From the NCBI RefSeq assembly GCF_000237925.1, contig NC_031498.1, forward strand, positions 12,687,906 to 12,751,905: 64,000 bases of DNA. The letters run 5' to 3'. The notes below the pieces were generated by a model, which saw nothing but the letters and a program-made list of their open reading frames with translations, did not search any database and had not been told where the DNA came from. The position numbers and the translations under genes are program-made. This DNA is from Schistosoma mansoni. Its lineage: Eukaryota; Platyhelminthes; Trematoda; Strigeidida; Schistosomatidae. This document shows, piece after piece, positions 1 through 13,200 of this stretch (its first letter is position 1; each line of letters begins with the position of its first letter).

Positions 1-790
1 GAACTAACTGTCTAGACGTTCGTATTAAAGATTCTGACTTTAGTGTAGGCTTGCGGACAACTGTTCTGAATTTCATATGTTCCTCAGCTGTAGGAATGCT
101 GCCCTTGCTTTTCCAATCCTTACCTTCACGTCTGCATCGAATCCTCCTAGTTCGTCGATGATGCTGTCCAGGTATGTGAAAGATTCCATCTCTTTCAAAG
201 TTTCGCCATCAAGTGTGGTTGTGTCGGCGTTCTCCGTGTTGTGTTTGAGGATTTTGCTTTTTCCCTTGTGTATGTTGAGGCCTACTATTGCAGAGGCTGC
301 TGCTACATTAGTTCTCTTCATCTGTATTTGTTCGTGTTTATGGAATGGGAGGGCCAGATCATCTGCGAAGTCCAAATCCTCTAGTTGCATACAAGCTGTC
401 CATTGTATTCCGTGGTTTTCCTAAGATGTGGAGGTCTTCATAATCCAGTAAACCATCAGAAGAAACAGAAAGGGAGTAAGCAACCTTGTCCGACGCTGAT
501 CTTCACTTATAATGCATCTGTGAGCTAACCCCATGAACGACTTTGCAGTATAGTCCGTCGTATGGATTCTGTATGATGTTGACGATCTTCTCAAGTACAC
601 CTTAGTGTCAAAGGTTCCATAACGTTCCCCTCCCCACACTGTCAAACGTTTTCTCATAGTCAAGGAAGTTGATGTACAGAGATTAGTTTCATTAAATTGA
701 TTGTTCAACAATAATCTGTAGTTTCGCAATTTGGTCGGTACAAAGTCGATCTTCAAGTAATCTAGCCTGTTGATCTCAAAGTTGAGCATC
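1..790 (-). mobile_element. RTE-type LINE fragment (reverse transcriptase), cut by window edge
   Basis: This is part of the reverse transcriptase of an RTE-clade non-LTR retrotransposon (SR2/Perere-3-like). Two minus-strand open stretches, 73-390 and 421-789, match the RT palm and thumb seen in the better copies at 15.3 and 18.5 kb: the FADDLAL catalytic box, a GLNIHKGK segment, a FTYL-SIIDE segment and a TPFLFLL...WIMKTSTS segment. The frames are shifted between the two stretches and within the upstream one, so the copy is dead. It has no 5' part beyond about position 790, and its 3' part lies outside the window. Family assignment is by recognition of the protein pattern. Confidence 0.85.
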
Positions 791-2292
791 TAATCAGTCA
801 TTCACCTAATTCAACTATGAATTACTACTGGACATATTTAATTAGTATATTATGCATTTTTAATTTCTATTACTAAATGGAAATAACGGTTGGTTTATTG
901 GAAAATTAGTTACATGGTTTAATCTAGAAGTTTTAGTTTGTCGTTTTTTAAAGTTATGCGTCGTTATTTCTGCTGAGCATTCCATATTGTAATAAACATA
1001 TAATATTGGATAGAGCCATTACTACTAGTAATAATAACCAGCACAGGTTCAGACCGTCGAACCCATTTGTCTCGATTTGCATAGTTCAATAAGTATTACT
1101 ACTTCTTATATGGAAAAAATGTGGTCCGAAACCGAGTAAATGAACCTAAACGAGTCAATAAAATGACACATGAAAACAACACATAATATAGATTAACCCA
1201 GATACCATACGAGAATGTTGTTATTCTACGTGTTTGACTGATAAAATATGACAGTCGCAGGTTGAAAAATTCGATAGTCTTTATTAATAAAAGCAAATTC
1301 TGTGCCAGTATTTCTCATTTAAGACCTAGTACGAAAGTTGATGTCAATTTTTTTTTCTTATATAGAAGTCAAAATCATATGATAAAAAAATGGTCTCACA
1401 TCTATTATGGCTTCATTTACTACTTATCAGATTTGAAAATGATTTCCTACAATCAACGAATGAGTTTGCCCGACTATCTTAACCAGATAGTTAAAGACTT
1501 TGGGTGATATGGTTCAAAATCGTTCACAATGGCGCAGGTACATTTGCTTTGTCTTCCAATAGATTTTAAATTTCTAAATTACCTAACCACTTTATAAGTT
1601 TTTTTCATTTCACTAATTTATATTTTTCTTCTCGAACATTTTTTATTATAACTGATACTGTTACTACTTCTTCTACTCTTGTACTTACCTTGACAATTTC
1701 ATAACACTTTACTAATGGCATGTGGTGACATGATCAGTCGACACACTTACCAGGTTATACGTTGCTCATGACAATCATTTAATAATGATGATGGTCGACT
1801 TGATGATAAACAGACTCACACTTGAATAAGTTAGTACGTATAAATAGTGGAGTACAAAAAAGTAGTAGCATCCTCATTCATATGATGCCACCGTGAAAGT
1901 CAAGTCCAATCATCAGATTCAAATAAATCTTCCACTTGACATGAATAAGAATTATGAACAGTAGTATACATATTTACAAATAACATATTCTATACAAAAT
2001 AGAATATCTTGTCATACAAAATATTACTTCATAAGATGCTTATTATTCAATGAATGAATACAAGGTGAATTAAAGTGGACAAAAAGCTAAACAAGTTAAT
2101 TTGAATCATGTCTTAGAGTAGTGAGTAATTTAAAAAAGCTAAACTGTAATGAAAGTACACAAATTAATCAAAAAGTAATTTTTCCAACAGATCAATTCAA
2201 CCTAACCCCTAAAACAACACAAACGTCCTAAATTACAATGCCGTTTATGCAATATAATAACATAAACTATTCACAATTGATTCGTAATTATT
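791..2292. other. AT-rich stretch without a recognisable gene
   Basis: No open frame with family resemblance was found. Short open frames at 1099-1296 and 1262-1507 overlap on opposite strands, are rich in AT-derived residues and look like chance. A piece around 1625-1680 resembles, over about 30 bases, part of the dispersed repeat at 59.7-60.1 kb. The rest is probably intergenic DNA or old repeat. Confidence 0.5.
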
Positions 2293-2316
2293 TTAAATTA
2301 CTATTTTCCTACTTAC

Positions 2317-2508
2317 TGAGGTATATATTTCATTTGTATAATTTCCAAAATGTTTCCGGATCTTGATTTGAAGCTCTGATTTCTTCTTCTTGAAGCATTT
2401 TGCATAAATCATAACTAAAATGTAACAAAAGAAAATTATTGAGAACAAATCGATGGAGGATGAATTAATGTGCCTCGTTCCAGGGTATTTACTCAAAATA
2501 TAACTCAT
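2317..2508 (-). CDS. Candidate small exon with one membrane segment (unrecognised)
   Basis: I do not recognise this protein. On the minus strand an ATG at 2508 opens a 64-codon stretch that ends at a good donor (CTCA|GTAAGT, complement of 2320-2311). The product has a polar start, then a hydrophobic run of about 17 residues (IDLFSIIFFCYILVMIYAK), then a lysine-rich tail (KCFKKKK...KIRKHF). This is the pattern of a single-pass membrane protein with a basic cytosolic flank. If left unspliced the frame stops 7 codons later. No neighbouring exon was identified, and AT-rich DNA often gives hydrophobic chance frames, so this is only a candidate first coding exon. Confidence 0.22.
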
Positions 2509-2696
2509 TGAAAAATACTATTATCAGCTTTGAAAAAAATTTAACAAGGAATTTTATAGAGTTTTGTACTGAAGAATTCAAAAAAAGATATAATTTTATA
2601 AAGTGGACCATAATAAACTACTCTGCTGAACGCTCTAAGATTCAGAAAATTTACTCCTTGTGTAGTGAACTCTACTCATACTATTGTTTGTAAGTA

Positions 2697-2980
2697 GTGT
2701 GTAGAAGGACACGACGTCGAAAGTTGTTACACCTGTCATATGGAGTGAAGAGCTTCAGTGCATTGAGATCACGACGTTGGCAGAGCACTTCGAGATCAGA
2801 CGAGAATACAGTTCAGATGACAGAACACACCGAAAGATGCAAATTGACGATTGAAGGCTATGTATAATGTATTATATGAGTACTTTGTAACTTCTCACAA
2901 TAAATACACTCCTCCTTCTCACTGTTGTGCTTTACACTTGCACTAATTGGACATCCTAGTTGATATAACGGGCAACATGT
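2697..2980 (+). repeat. LTR-like fossil repeat (possible solo LTR)
   Basis: The segment begins with TGTGTAGAAGGACACGACG and contains an AATAAA polyadenylation signal near 2900, followed by a T/C-rich stretch. It ends close to GGGCAACA. It is more GC-rich than its surroundings. The composition and signal order resemble a retrotransposon LTR, but no internal coding part or target duplication was identified. It is treated as a fossil of uncertain family. Confidence 0.3.
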
Positions 2981-4703
2981 AAACTTGATAATCATGTCTT
3001 AATTTCATAGGTTAGTAAGAGTTATATAATCATTTACTTTTTAAATCAATTTTAATCATAGACATTTAGTGTAGAAATGTATCATTTCTTGTCTTCTATT
3101 ATCTACACTTTGGAGGTTTAAGCCAATAATTCAGATTTTACATGGTCAGTTATCAGTCAAGTATATAAAACGTATTGACTCAGATAATCAGTCGTACCAT
3201 CTGCAGTCACACAATCAAAAAATGATCTGTCACATTACTACTCATTATTATCTATGAAAAGTAAACCCGAACGCCTCATCGTACAACTTCTTCTCCAAAC
3301 TTTTGAGCTGAATTTTGACACTCGACAAAAATTTACCGAAGAGTAGAGACTGTATATCAGTATTACTCTCAATACGAATGAAAAATGCGAAAACAACAAT
3401 AGAAAATCGTCAGATTGAAAGTGTGTGTGTGTCCTTACACTGTTAACTAAACAACTAATTCCTAATTTCCGACGGATATAGTCAAAAGATAAATGTGAAA
3501 AGTATCATTTGATTATCCTTCTAATAATAATTGTTCATTAGAGTAAAAGTACGGAATACTGTTAACATAAACTTGCAACACGATTTGAACAAGAAATTCT
3601 CGTAAATGTTGGGTGCCGAGTATGTAGAAGGGATTATGAAATGAAATGAGATTTGCCTAAATTTCAGTGATTAAAATCAAACAGTTCCAACAAGTTTGCA
3701 CTTTTCCAAGGAAATAATATCAAATCTATCGGAGACTAATAAGGTAACAAGAGTATCTCTGATCAGTCCTTAAGACTTTTGACCCCATCTTCGTTAAATT
3801 TTTGATAAATCTTGCTAATTGAACGCTATACTCGGTTCCTAGGCTATTCCCGTAACCCCCAAGCTAAAACTACACAGCAACTTGAACACGAGAGAGAAGG
3901 CGCAAAACATGCGACAAGCACTTTACTCCAAGGGTTCATTCATGGACAGAAAATATAGGGTTTTTATAGTATTTTAGAAGTCCTTGCATTTTCCTGAAAA
4001 TCTTGGAGTGCTACTAATCATAGTAGCAGTGTAGTATTCAGCCAATCAGAAACTTTACATGTGACTTTATACTTTCGTGATGTTTCGGACAAAACTTCTA
4101 GTGAAAGCTGATTGGATAAAATGCTTCTTTGTTTCCTGATCCTTTCTTGTCTTTTGCGAGAAGTTTTCTAGATCAGCTTCACAATTTTTAATTGAAATGT
4201 ACATGATATCATTTACAATTCTTTTTCATTTACTATTTGATTATACAATCGTCCTCTGTTATCCATTCCTTCACAAAATTATCGTTCTATTGTGTGTAGG
4301 ATACTGTTTCGATCTTCTCCAATTGGACCAAAACAGTTTGTTATCGATAAATAAAACAGTTAATAGATTCATAGATCAATAATTTGGCAAATACTAGTTC
4401 AATTTATACGACAACCTAAGTTTACTTTTCTTTATAAACTGTACAACTGAAAATAAAAATATGTACTATTGCATAAATATTCCCAAATTAATATAATTCA
4501 ATGTATTAAAAATGCTCATCTTTTAAATTCGAACAACACATTATTTTCACTAAGATTTTTATCAGGCTTTATTACTCTAATGCGCAGTAATATTTATGTG
4601 CATATACTAAACCAATCAAGGCAGTTAGTTTATGAGTCAATGATAACCACAAAACAGATTACGTAAATAAAAATGACAATCAGTAAAGGGTTTTTGGAAA
4701 CTG
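2981..4703. other. AT-rich stretch, with an unclassified richer block at about 3830-4170
   Basis: No gene was recognised. The frames at 4197-4382 and 4469-4666 have no family resemblance. The block at about 3830-4170 is less AT-rich and more complex than its surroundings and reads like a repeat remnant, but I could not pair it with another copy here. A short GT run lies at 3420-3431. Confidence 0.4.
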
Positions 4704-5045
4704 TGGAATTCTCATAGTTATTAAATCGCGCAATGAATCTTATTTGTACAAGCATCAAAAACCTGGAAGCAGTGGACGGTTTTTTTGTCCTAGTATGGAA
4801 CTTCTCAGCAGCGCGCATCCGCGACATGGGATTGGACTCAGGACTGGTTTCGCACACGAAAGCTTAACCCCTAGACTACTGTGGTGGCGTCTAACGGTGT
4901 TAAGAGTTCGCACGCGAGGCTGAGGGACCTGGGATTGGTGTGTACCAATGAGAAGCCCCATACTAAGATGAAACAGTTATTTAGTGTTTCCTGGCTTTCA
5001 ACGGTGTTCTAGCTAAAATCAATTCATGATTTAATAACTATCAAC
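4704..5045. repeat. Head-to-head pair of Sm-alpha-like SINEs with decayed hammerheads
   Basis: The two ends are inverted copies: TAGTTATTAAATC near 4716 and its complement near 5030-5042. The left half, read on the minus strand, has the order seen in the SINE at 60.6 kb: tRNA-like boxes, then CTGCTGAG, a decayed stem II, an A-rich GAAA-like box and CACTGCTTCCAGG. The right half, read on the plus strand, carries AATGAGAAGCCCC...AAGATGAAACAG in the matching place. Both hammerhead cores have lost conserved residues. Total length is about 340 bp. It lies about 110 bp beyond the 3' (lower) end of the MINDY exon at 5154. Confidence 0.6.
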
Positions 5046-5153
5046 ATGATAAGTAAAAATTATAAACTACAAAAGTTTTTAAAAGCCTTATGAAGATCTG
5101 ATTGAAAACGATATTGTGTTGTTTCAATTCCATGAAAAATCAAAAAAACTCAC

Positions 5154-5485
5154 TCTAATGAAGTTGAATTACTCTCAGTGAAATTATACACAGGTATGGA
5201 ATCAGGATAGCATTGTTTTTCAACAAAATTATCTTTACTATTACTACTATTAGTAGTATTTTTACAATCGGTTTTAGATTTTGAACCCAACTTATCCGAT
5301 TTAATTGTAATAACACGAACAGCATTAGACGTTTTTCGAACTGATGAATTAGATGTTGTTGGACAAAATAATTGAAATGAACAATCAACAAATTGTGTAT
5401 CACCATCTAAATCATTTAGTAACTCCCAAACAATATTTGGTTCGTTGAGAAGACCCATGTCTGTGACTAATACAAATATTGAATC
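5154..5485 (-). CDS. MINDY-like gene, last exon seen
   Basis: The acceptor is ATTTATTTTAG before 5485. It opens with [20 protein letters not shown] and [20 protein letters not shown], which corresponds to LYLLVTDQGFL...VWE.L.NVDGD in human MINDY-1. The rest is a variable Ser/Asn-rich tail. The frame reaches a stop just inside 5150, but a good donor (GA|GTGAGT) lies at 5154-5153, so splicing to a further exon carrying the DxDYLIALSLQ-type tail is likely. I did not find that exon in 1-5150. Confidence 0.88.
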
Positions 5486-8400
5486 CTAAAATAAATATGA
5501 TTTACAAAAAAAGTTACTAACATCAATCAGTTTTTTTTTGCCTAAGAAATACAATAATTTTAACCACATTACTATGAAAAAAATAAAATACTCGATACTT
5601 TTCTGTTTGGAGAAAATTTACTGAAAACAACAAGTCAAATATGGCGTCATAGTAGCATAAATTAGAGTGGTAAGACCACGTTGTAATCAAAGTGACGTGG
5701 AGAGGGAAATAACTAATAATTAGGTAGTTTATTCCTCATCATACGCTGACATCAGATCGAGATTCAGTGGACATCAGGAAGTACTGAATAACTGTTTGAA
5801 TTGAATGCTTTTTGCACCAGCGACAATACAAAAAATATATAGGATTTTCATGTCCGAAGACAAGTATGACTATACTAGGTTAGAGACGATAACTAACGAT
5901 ACACACTTTTTAACGACAGTTAACTTACGATGTAGCGCAATCATAAAATGGTATGGGGGAGTGATCGCCCAATTCCAATTTGGTTGATCTCAAAAACGAA
6001 ATTAACCTCTTGGGACTCCGTAAGTTTATTCACAAAGACTGTCACTCATGAGCACCGGATTATGGATTAGGAACAATGAGTTGTGCAAAAGTTTTAAATT
6101 GTTGAAATGAAAGAATAAAATATTGATCGGTAAATTAGTAGGATTATACAACAAGGAGGTGATAACTACTTGCCAGGATGGAATGTCGACCACCCTCAAA
6201 CTGACTGGCATCAAAGAAAAAACCACTATCCAGAAGAATATTTTCTTTATACATTCAGACAAAATATGAATACAAAAAAAACATGACTACATGTGATAAG
6301 AGATTGGAAGGATTCACTTGTGTAAGTCACTCACTCTCTAACGAATTAACATTTAAGTGGTACGTCTAATTTTTGCCCATCATATCAAAATTTTGATAGT
6401 TTGTGGATATTTATATGCTTAATGTGAAGATAATCCAGAATATAGACAGTTATTAACTGAAGAACGACTGAATATCAAGGAGTACACAGAATCCAATCAG
6501 CGTGTAGTCACAAATATTTATTATTAGGACGTTTCGAATTAGGATGAAATAATGACACATATTTAATGCTTTTCGACTTTTAAATGTTTTCAAATTGATG
6601 CCAGTTTGTTATGATAAGTATTTTCGAATTAAAGAAATTACTACAAATTTATCTAACATTTGATATAATAGTTAATATAAACAAAAATAAATTTATTTTC
6701 CGAAAACTCCTTCATATGAATTTGCTTCTGAAATTATTAATTCTAAAACAAATTCAATTTCATCATTAGTTGAATGCGTCTCTAATTTTGACGAATTTCT
6801 AATTTATACTAAAAAAAAACTTTGATTTACAGTTATTGTATTATTAGAAGGGGGTTTTGTGGAGATTTTGGTAATTTTATAGTTGAAATCAGGATTCAAT
6901 TGAAGCTAGACTACCATAGAAAACCTGGAAGCACTGGACAGCGCATCCACGATCACGCATCGCGAGATTCAAACCCAGGATCTATCAGTCTCATTTATTG
7001 TATTGTCAGAATGATGAAGTACCTACATACTTTTCTGGGTGTGAATCAACTCTACAAACTAACAAACATCTTTTAATATATTGAAAATGACAAAAATTAA
7101 GAAGACATCTGAACTTTTAACCAAAGAATTCGGACAATAACAATTAATTGGATTTCTTGATTGTATTAAGATTTTTGCTGTTATATGCTACTATTTTACA
7201 AAAAAGTAGTATATATTTACTCATTTACATTAATACGAGTTGATTGAACAGAAAACAACAAAAACAGTACTCATCAAAAGTACATTTCCAACCATGACAC
7301 GTAATGTAGTACTAATACCAAGAGGAGGATGAAAATTTTTATGCATAAAAAGTATAGCAAATTGTTCAAGATTATAATTCTGTCTAGGTTTTCAATATAT
7401 GCTATCCTCTCTTAGAGGTTGTTTGTCAGTAGCATGTGGCAAACGGTTTACCGTAAAAAAAACATTCCCTGCTATATGAGCCTGTCATCCTCCGATTTGG
7501 CCAACAATGTGAAGGAATAGGCGAGATGACTAGTTTTAGACGGAGTGCTGAATTGGAAAGCATGCATCCAGCCACCATAGTAGTCTCCTTGTATCAAACA
7601 AATGGGTCACTGAGATAAACAAAGGTGGATAACTTCCAACCTCATGTTACTTCCAACTGTATTTACCAGTTTACCTATAGATGCCAGAGTATATACATAG
7701 AAAGAACAGAAAGCTTTTGTCGCATCGCGCACAATATTCCACAGCGAATGAGACTAAAAATGCTAAAATGATAGTGTATATATTTCTTATACAAAAATAA
7801 TTAATGCTCACACAACTTTGGATTTATTAGGTCTGATTGTGGGCATCGCTATTAAAGAACTGAAAAGGAAACTACTCATTTAAAAAGATCCAGTTTTACA
7901 TCTCGCACTACCCTGTGTGACTTTTATTTTTCGCCACCTAATAGCGTAATATTTTATTTGATCCTCTCAACAATAAATTCATTTCCTGCATTTTCGCGTC
8001 ATTTTTTAACCTTTATTCACTTGGCTCTGTTTATCTACCTAACTCTACAGATGTTATAACGCAACTTTTGACATCAGTCTTTATTTTCAACAAACTTGTC
8101 ATCATGAATTTTTAAAATATGCCCTTTATAACTTCTACATAAATTAACAGGTAAATATTTAACCATTTTTAAAACTCGTCCATATTTGTAGCCTTTATTT
8201 AATTAAGATGATATGAATAATACCGATTAGTTTCAATTATTCAATAATATTATTTCCTATGTGTGAAGCAGTTGATGAGATACCGCGTAATATATAAATT
8301 CACATTATTCTTCTACATTTGTTGTTCTTGTTTTAATCAAATTTATCAACGAGGAATATTGTACCATACTTCTCTTAATGAATACATCATGAATTAAGAT

Positions 8401-9342
8401 TAAAATAAACAAATGACTATTTGTTGTGTTTATAATTATTATTATAAATTTGAGCAAGAAGAAATTTCCATGATATATTGATTGTATGGAATTCAATTAA
8501 CAAAGATGAAAAATTTTGTTGTTGGCGTTGTGGAAGATATGACAATATCTGATTATATTTTACTACAGAGTTCATAAAGAATGAAAACTGAGATAATAGA
8601 TTGAAGATTCAAATCAATGAACAAGTGAAGTAAACTTCCAAGTAAATGCTAGAAAAGTTGTTTAGGTTATTAATAAACTCTGTCTTTTTATCTCTGCATA
8701 AATGATACATCGCTAGTTTTGAAAAACAAGTATGAGGTATTATACATTGACTAGATAAAGTGACCAGAGTTCATTAAGCAGTCACATTTCCTAATGAGAA
8801 AAGGAAAAAGTGGTATTGTTTCGCCTCTCGAATTCCCACTAACAAGAAGACCATATTAAATAATAAAACGACATTTAAATCCATATATTAAGCTTCAACA
8901 TTCGCTACAACAAGAACTAACTAGGTATTTGGTCGACAGTGTTAAATCCAATTGCTTCGACAAGACTTTCCAAAAGGAACTCAGAACTATTTGTGATCTA
9001 CTTACTTAGTCGAGATGGATATCCACCAAAGTTCGTAATAAAACATATCTGTATTTATTAATTCAACTATTTTTATGAAGCAAGTTACATTGGCCACATA
9101 ATATAATATAAGGTGAGTTCATCATCACATTTCTGAACATTCTAATTTATAATTGAGTAAAGGACAGAGAAAAAATAAGAAGAAGTTCTAGTCGTGTAAT
9201 TTTAGTTAGTTCATACAAGTCACTAAACTGAAAATACTCAAAGCTAACTGATGTGTTCAACCCAATTTATCGTACACTTCTGGATTCCGCATCTTAAATA
9301 CAACCGAGATCATAGAAATTGGGATTAAAAATCTATTCCTTT

Positions 9343-9387
<45 letters not shown>

Positions 9388-10173
9388 GAACGTTAGACTT
9401 TAGATAATTTTACAAATGTACACTACGAGCATTTGGTAAGGAAAAAGCACGACAATAAGGATATATTGTCGATATTAAACGAGTTTAAGTTATGAATCTT
9501 AAATTTTTAGATGTAAATCCGTGATTACTTGCATGTTTATGTGTCTGTAATTGCGATAAGCAATTTGTGCCAAGGGCAGTAGTCAGTCATAGCAATTAGC
9601 GCTTTCTATGAGAAAAAACGTATGTCCATGTTAGAACCCATAGATTGAAGTCGATTGTTTTAATCAAATTAATTAAACCAGATTAACTGGTTGACCAGAT
9701 ACTTTGGGTATGAGCCATACTCTAAGTGTGGGGGAAAGTGGTACTATCCCGTTTCCTAAAGAGAAGTAGGTGGAGCGTGATTCGAACCCGGGCCTAACAA
9801 GGTTGAAAGTTGGACGCCTTACCATTAAGCCACTGTTCTAAGGAATAAACCATCAGTTGTTTCGCAGACTTAAATCAACAGGATAACCAATGAGTTCCAC
9901 ATGCAACATATTCCACAGCTGGTTATTTATAAAAATTATATTTAATAATCCTTGTCTAATATTTTTTTCTATCTCCAAGTAACTGATTTGTTCCATCAAA
10001 AAATTAACTCGTAGCTACTTATTCTGGTATTCATTTAGTTTGGAATAGTACATAGTTATTACTCGATCATATCATGCTAAATCTTAGTGCATGTCGATCG
10101 ATAGAGATTTTCATTATTTGCTCTCTTTTATACAATGGAATGTGACACATGATGACTAGAAACAACTTTCGAA

Positions 10174-10224
<51 letters not shown>

Positions 10225-13200
10225 GAAATATCAGTCACGAGATTTAACTAAGCCAAACTAACATGAGGCCACTCACATATTTAAAACAATGAATTTACAT
10301 CTTACTTTATGTTTTAATATGGTGTTAAAGTGATTATTTCGAAAAAACACGGCCAATTCTTCATCGTGTAACGTTGTAACTAGCTGGCTTAGACCATGAA
10401 AAGTTAGCTGTGAACCGCTTTCGTTTAGAAACCATTCAACAAGTATACCTATTGTTTAAATATGAAGAAAATATTATTTCTTATATATTGTATGATAGTG
10501 GAGTAGTATCAAACCAATCTTTTTAACAGATAACAGTAATATAACAGTTATAGGTAAGGATTAGAATAAGAATAAATAAATAAATTTAGCTGGATCTTCA
10601 CAGGCGATTTAGTGAAGTAATTAGTCATTGCTTATTAGTGAAATGCTTTGGAATGGATACTCCGCATTTTGAGTGGTATATCATAATCTTGTAGAGTCAA
10701 CTAAGTCATCTAAAAGGTTGACGCTTATCGAGAATATTAGATGAGGGGCACACTATATCCCAACATAAATTCTGTAAGACAGTGTGTACCAATGAACTGA
10801 AACAGATTGGTTCAATGGCAATGAACTTTTCATGAGAACTCAAGGTCATGGGTTAGATCATCCATATAGATATGGATATCCGTTCACTCACTAAGGCTAC
10901 GTTAAATTCAATCCATTATGAAAATATTTGTGAAACTGAATGATGATGATAATTGGATTAGGTTTATCGAGACGTAAACAAACAATCGATACTTTCTTGC
11001 GAAACAGGGTGAGTTACACACCACAAGCAATATTCCTATATACTGAAGCAGAGATCTCAACATTTCTTGACCATAAGAGAATCCTTCTTTTATTCATACA
11101 TTAACGCTTTCTAGTATATGAATTCTTATTCATTCATATAAAAAAGAATTACATACTATCTATATTGAATGGTAGAAAAAACGACATACACTTACTTCTT
11201 TTTAAATCCTCATCATTATCAGATGATTCTAGTCGGAGTAACTCTTCAGTTAATTGATTATAAGTTCTGTTACCAACAGTTGCAGCTAAATCATGTTCAT
11301 CAGGATCCACAAGCCAACCATGATAAATGTGTATGTTGAACAAATCAAATAAGCTTAATGTTGAGGTGTATTCAAAATCTGCCACACTTATAAAATAGGT
11401 AATGAGATAACAATATACTTATAAGATTAATTGAAACAAATATTCACAAAGTTAAAACAAAATCCAATTACTATTATCAGATATATTAGTCAGTGTGACT
11501 CGACACTTGAGTGCTTAAATAGGTGAATCCTAGTTTTAACTCATGTTGAACTTAGTGTGACTAGTAAAAAACACTATGATACTCTGTGACAGTACGTTTC
11601 TCCTGGTACCGTTCTACGTCAACGACCTTTGGTGGCAACTCGAGCTAAGTAGGTTGTTGTTAGAAGTCAAGTGTTTAAATCAATGAGCGTGTGGGTTATC
11701 AATGATAGAAAGGCAATGTAACATGTGAGGACTAATGAATAAACGGTATTATACATTCAGTATTGTTCAAAAGTGAAAACAAACTATGAAAAAGTGTTTG
11801 ATCATGGCTATCATACGCAGCTACTCAACACGACTATGTTAAGTTAATAATTGACTTCACTAAGGAAAAAAGGTTACAGATCTACGTTTTTATTGAAATC
11901 ACTAAACAAGATCCTTCTTTATAGTTGAATACAAACATATTCGACATTTATTTCTTAACAAATAAAGCTCAACTATACTCAATATTCGTGTATGCATTAG
12001 ACAATAAACACATGACGAACTGAAATGTGAAGGTTATTAATTACTGATGTAACTGCGAGCATGATCAGTCAATCGTACTGTACATAAATGCATACGGATC
12101 TTCAAACTTTTTCTTAATTTAATACACACAAATCATATAATAGGGCACCAAAAAGTGTGCCACATAAATAAATAGATAGTATTGCGTATCATTGTATATC
12201 ACCCATAGAATAGCACTGGATTGATTCATTTGACGATCCAAAAATCATGCTCATAAAATCCTCCCATGTAACAGTTTCAAACTCAACGCTTCCAGGCATT
12301 ACATTGAGAATGCTAACTAAGGACGACTATTGAACTTAAAATCTAGTGATTCATATTTCCAACTTCAGTTAATCCGTAATATTGATGTGGTTGATAAGCG
12401 TCACATTCACTACATAGCTGAACTCTATCGGTCACAGTTGTTGCCTAATAGAACTTTTGGAGTTTTTCATAAGGTCTTATTTACTTATTTAAAAACAACA
12501 TATTAGCCGATAGGATTATTAAAAGTAAGCGAATTAATTGAAATGCTTGATTATTCATTAGATAAAATGATTAGCTAAATTGTAACCGATAGAAAACTTC
12601 ATATATTCAAAACTAACTTTATTAATTCCAAATTTCCGCCACATATTTTAGAGATTTCAGTAATACCTAATCGATTAGTGGAACTATGTAACCTTTTTTT
12701 CAGCATGCTTAATTGTAAATGAGGTTTTGTAATCAGCCATCAGTTTACCGATAGTGAGTTTAATGAAAAGGTGATTCTTAGTTTTACCGGGTTATTCAAT
12801 TTCCTTAGTATAAATGAAGATAAAACTAATAAATAAAGATAGTTTTGTTAATATTACCATGACAAATAGTCTACTTACCCAGTAAACCTGATATTTATAT
12901 CAAGTCCAGTTTGTAAACTGGGAAATAAGCAAAGTACATCACGGAAATTTGACTCATAATTAATTTGTTGGTCGTAATCAAGATCCTACGGATTTTTTTC
13001 GAAAAAAAAGAATTAAAATTAAAAGCTGGATAGCATACTGATTTTTAACAATACATCCAAGTTAGTCATTCATATGAAGAGCAGAACCTGGCACACAATA
13101 CATCCAAGGTGAACGCAGCTCAAATATTTAGTTTTTAAAAAAAAGTAAGCCGGTACAGCATCAATGCAAAATAAACGTTGAAATCGAAAGCACGTAAGAA

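Larger units (their letters stand above)
5486..10305. other. MINDY intron, mostly AT-rich
   Basis: This is the intron between the catalytic-His exon and the last exon seen. It contains the SINE fragment at 6850-7000, a tRNA-like repeat at 9772-9845 and two TA microsatellites. The small frames at 5805-5987, 6026-6262 and 8305-8496 show no family resemblance. I see nothing else with a recognisable function. Confidence 0.6.

Noticed and set aside
9772-9845. Functional tRNA gene on the minus strand
   Set aside because: Pol III boxes are present but the acceptor and anticodon stems do not pair; it is part of a dispersed repeat.
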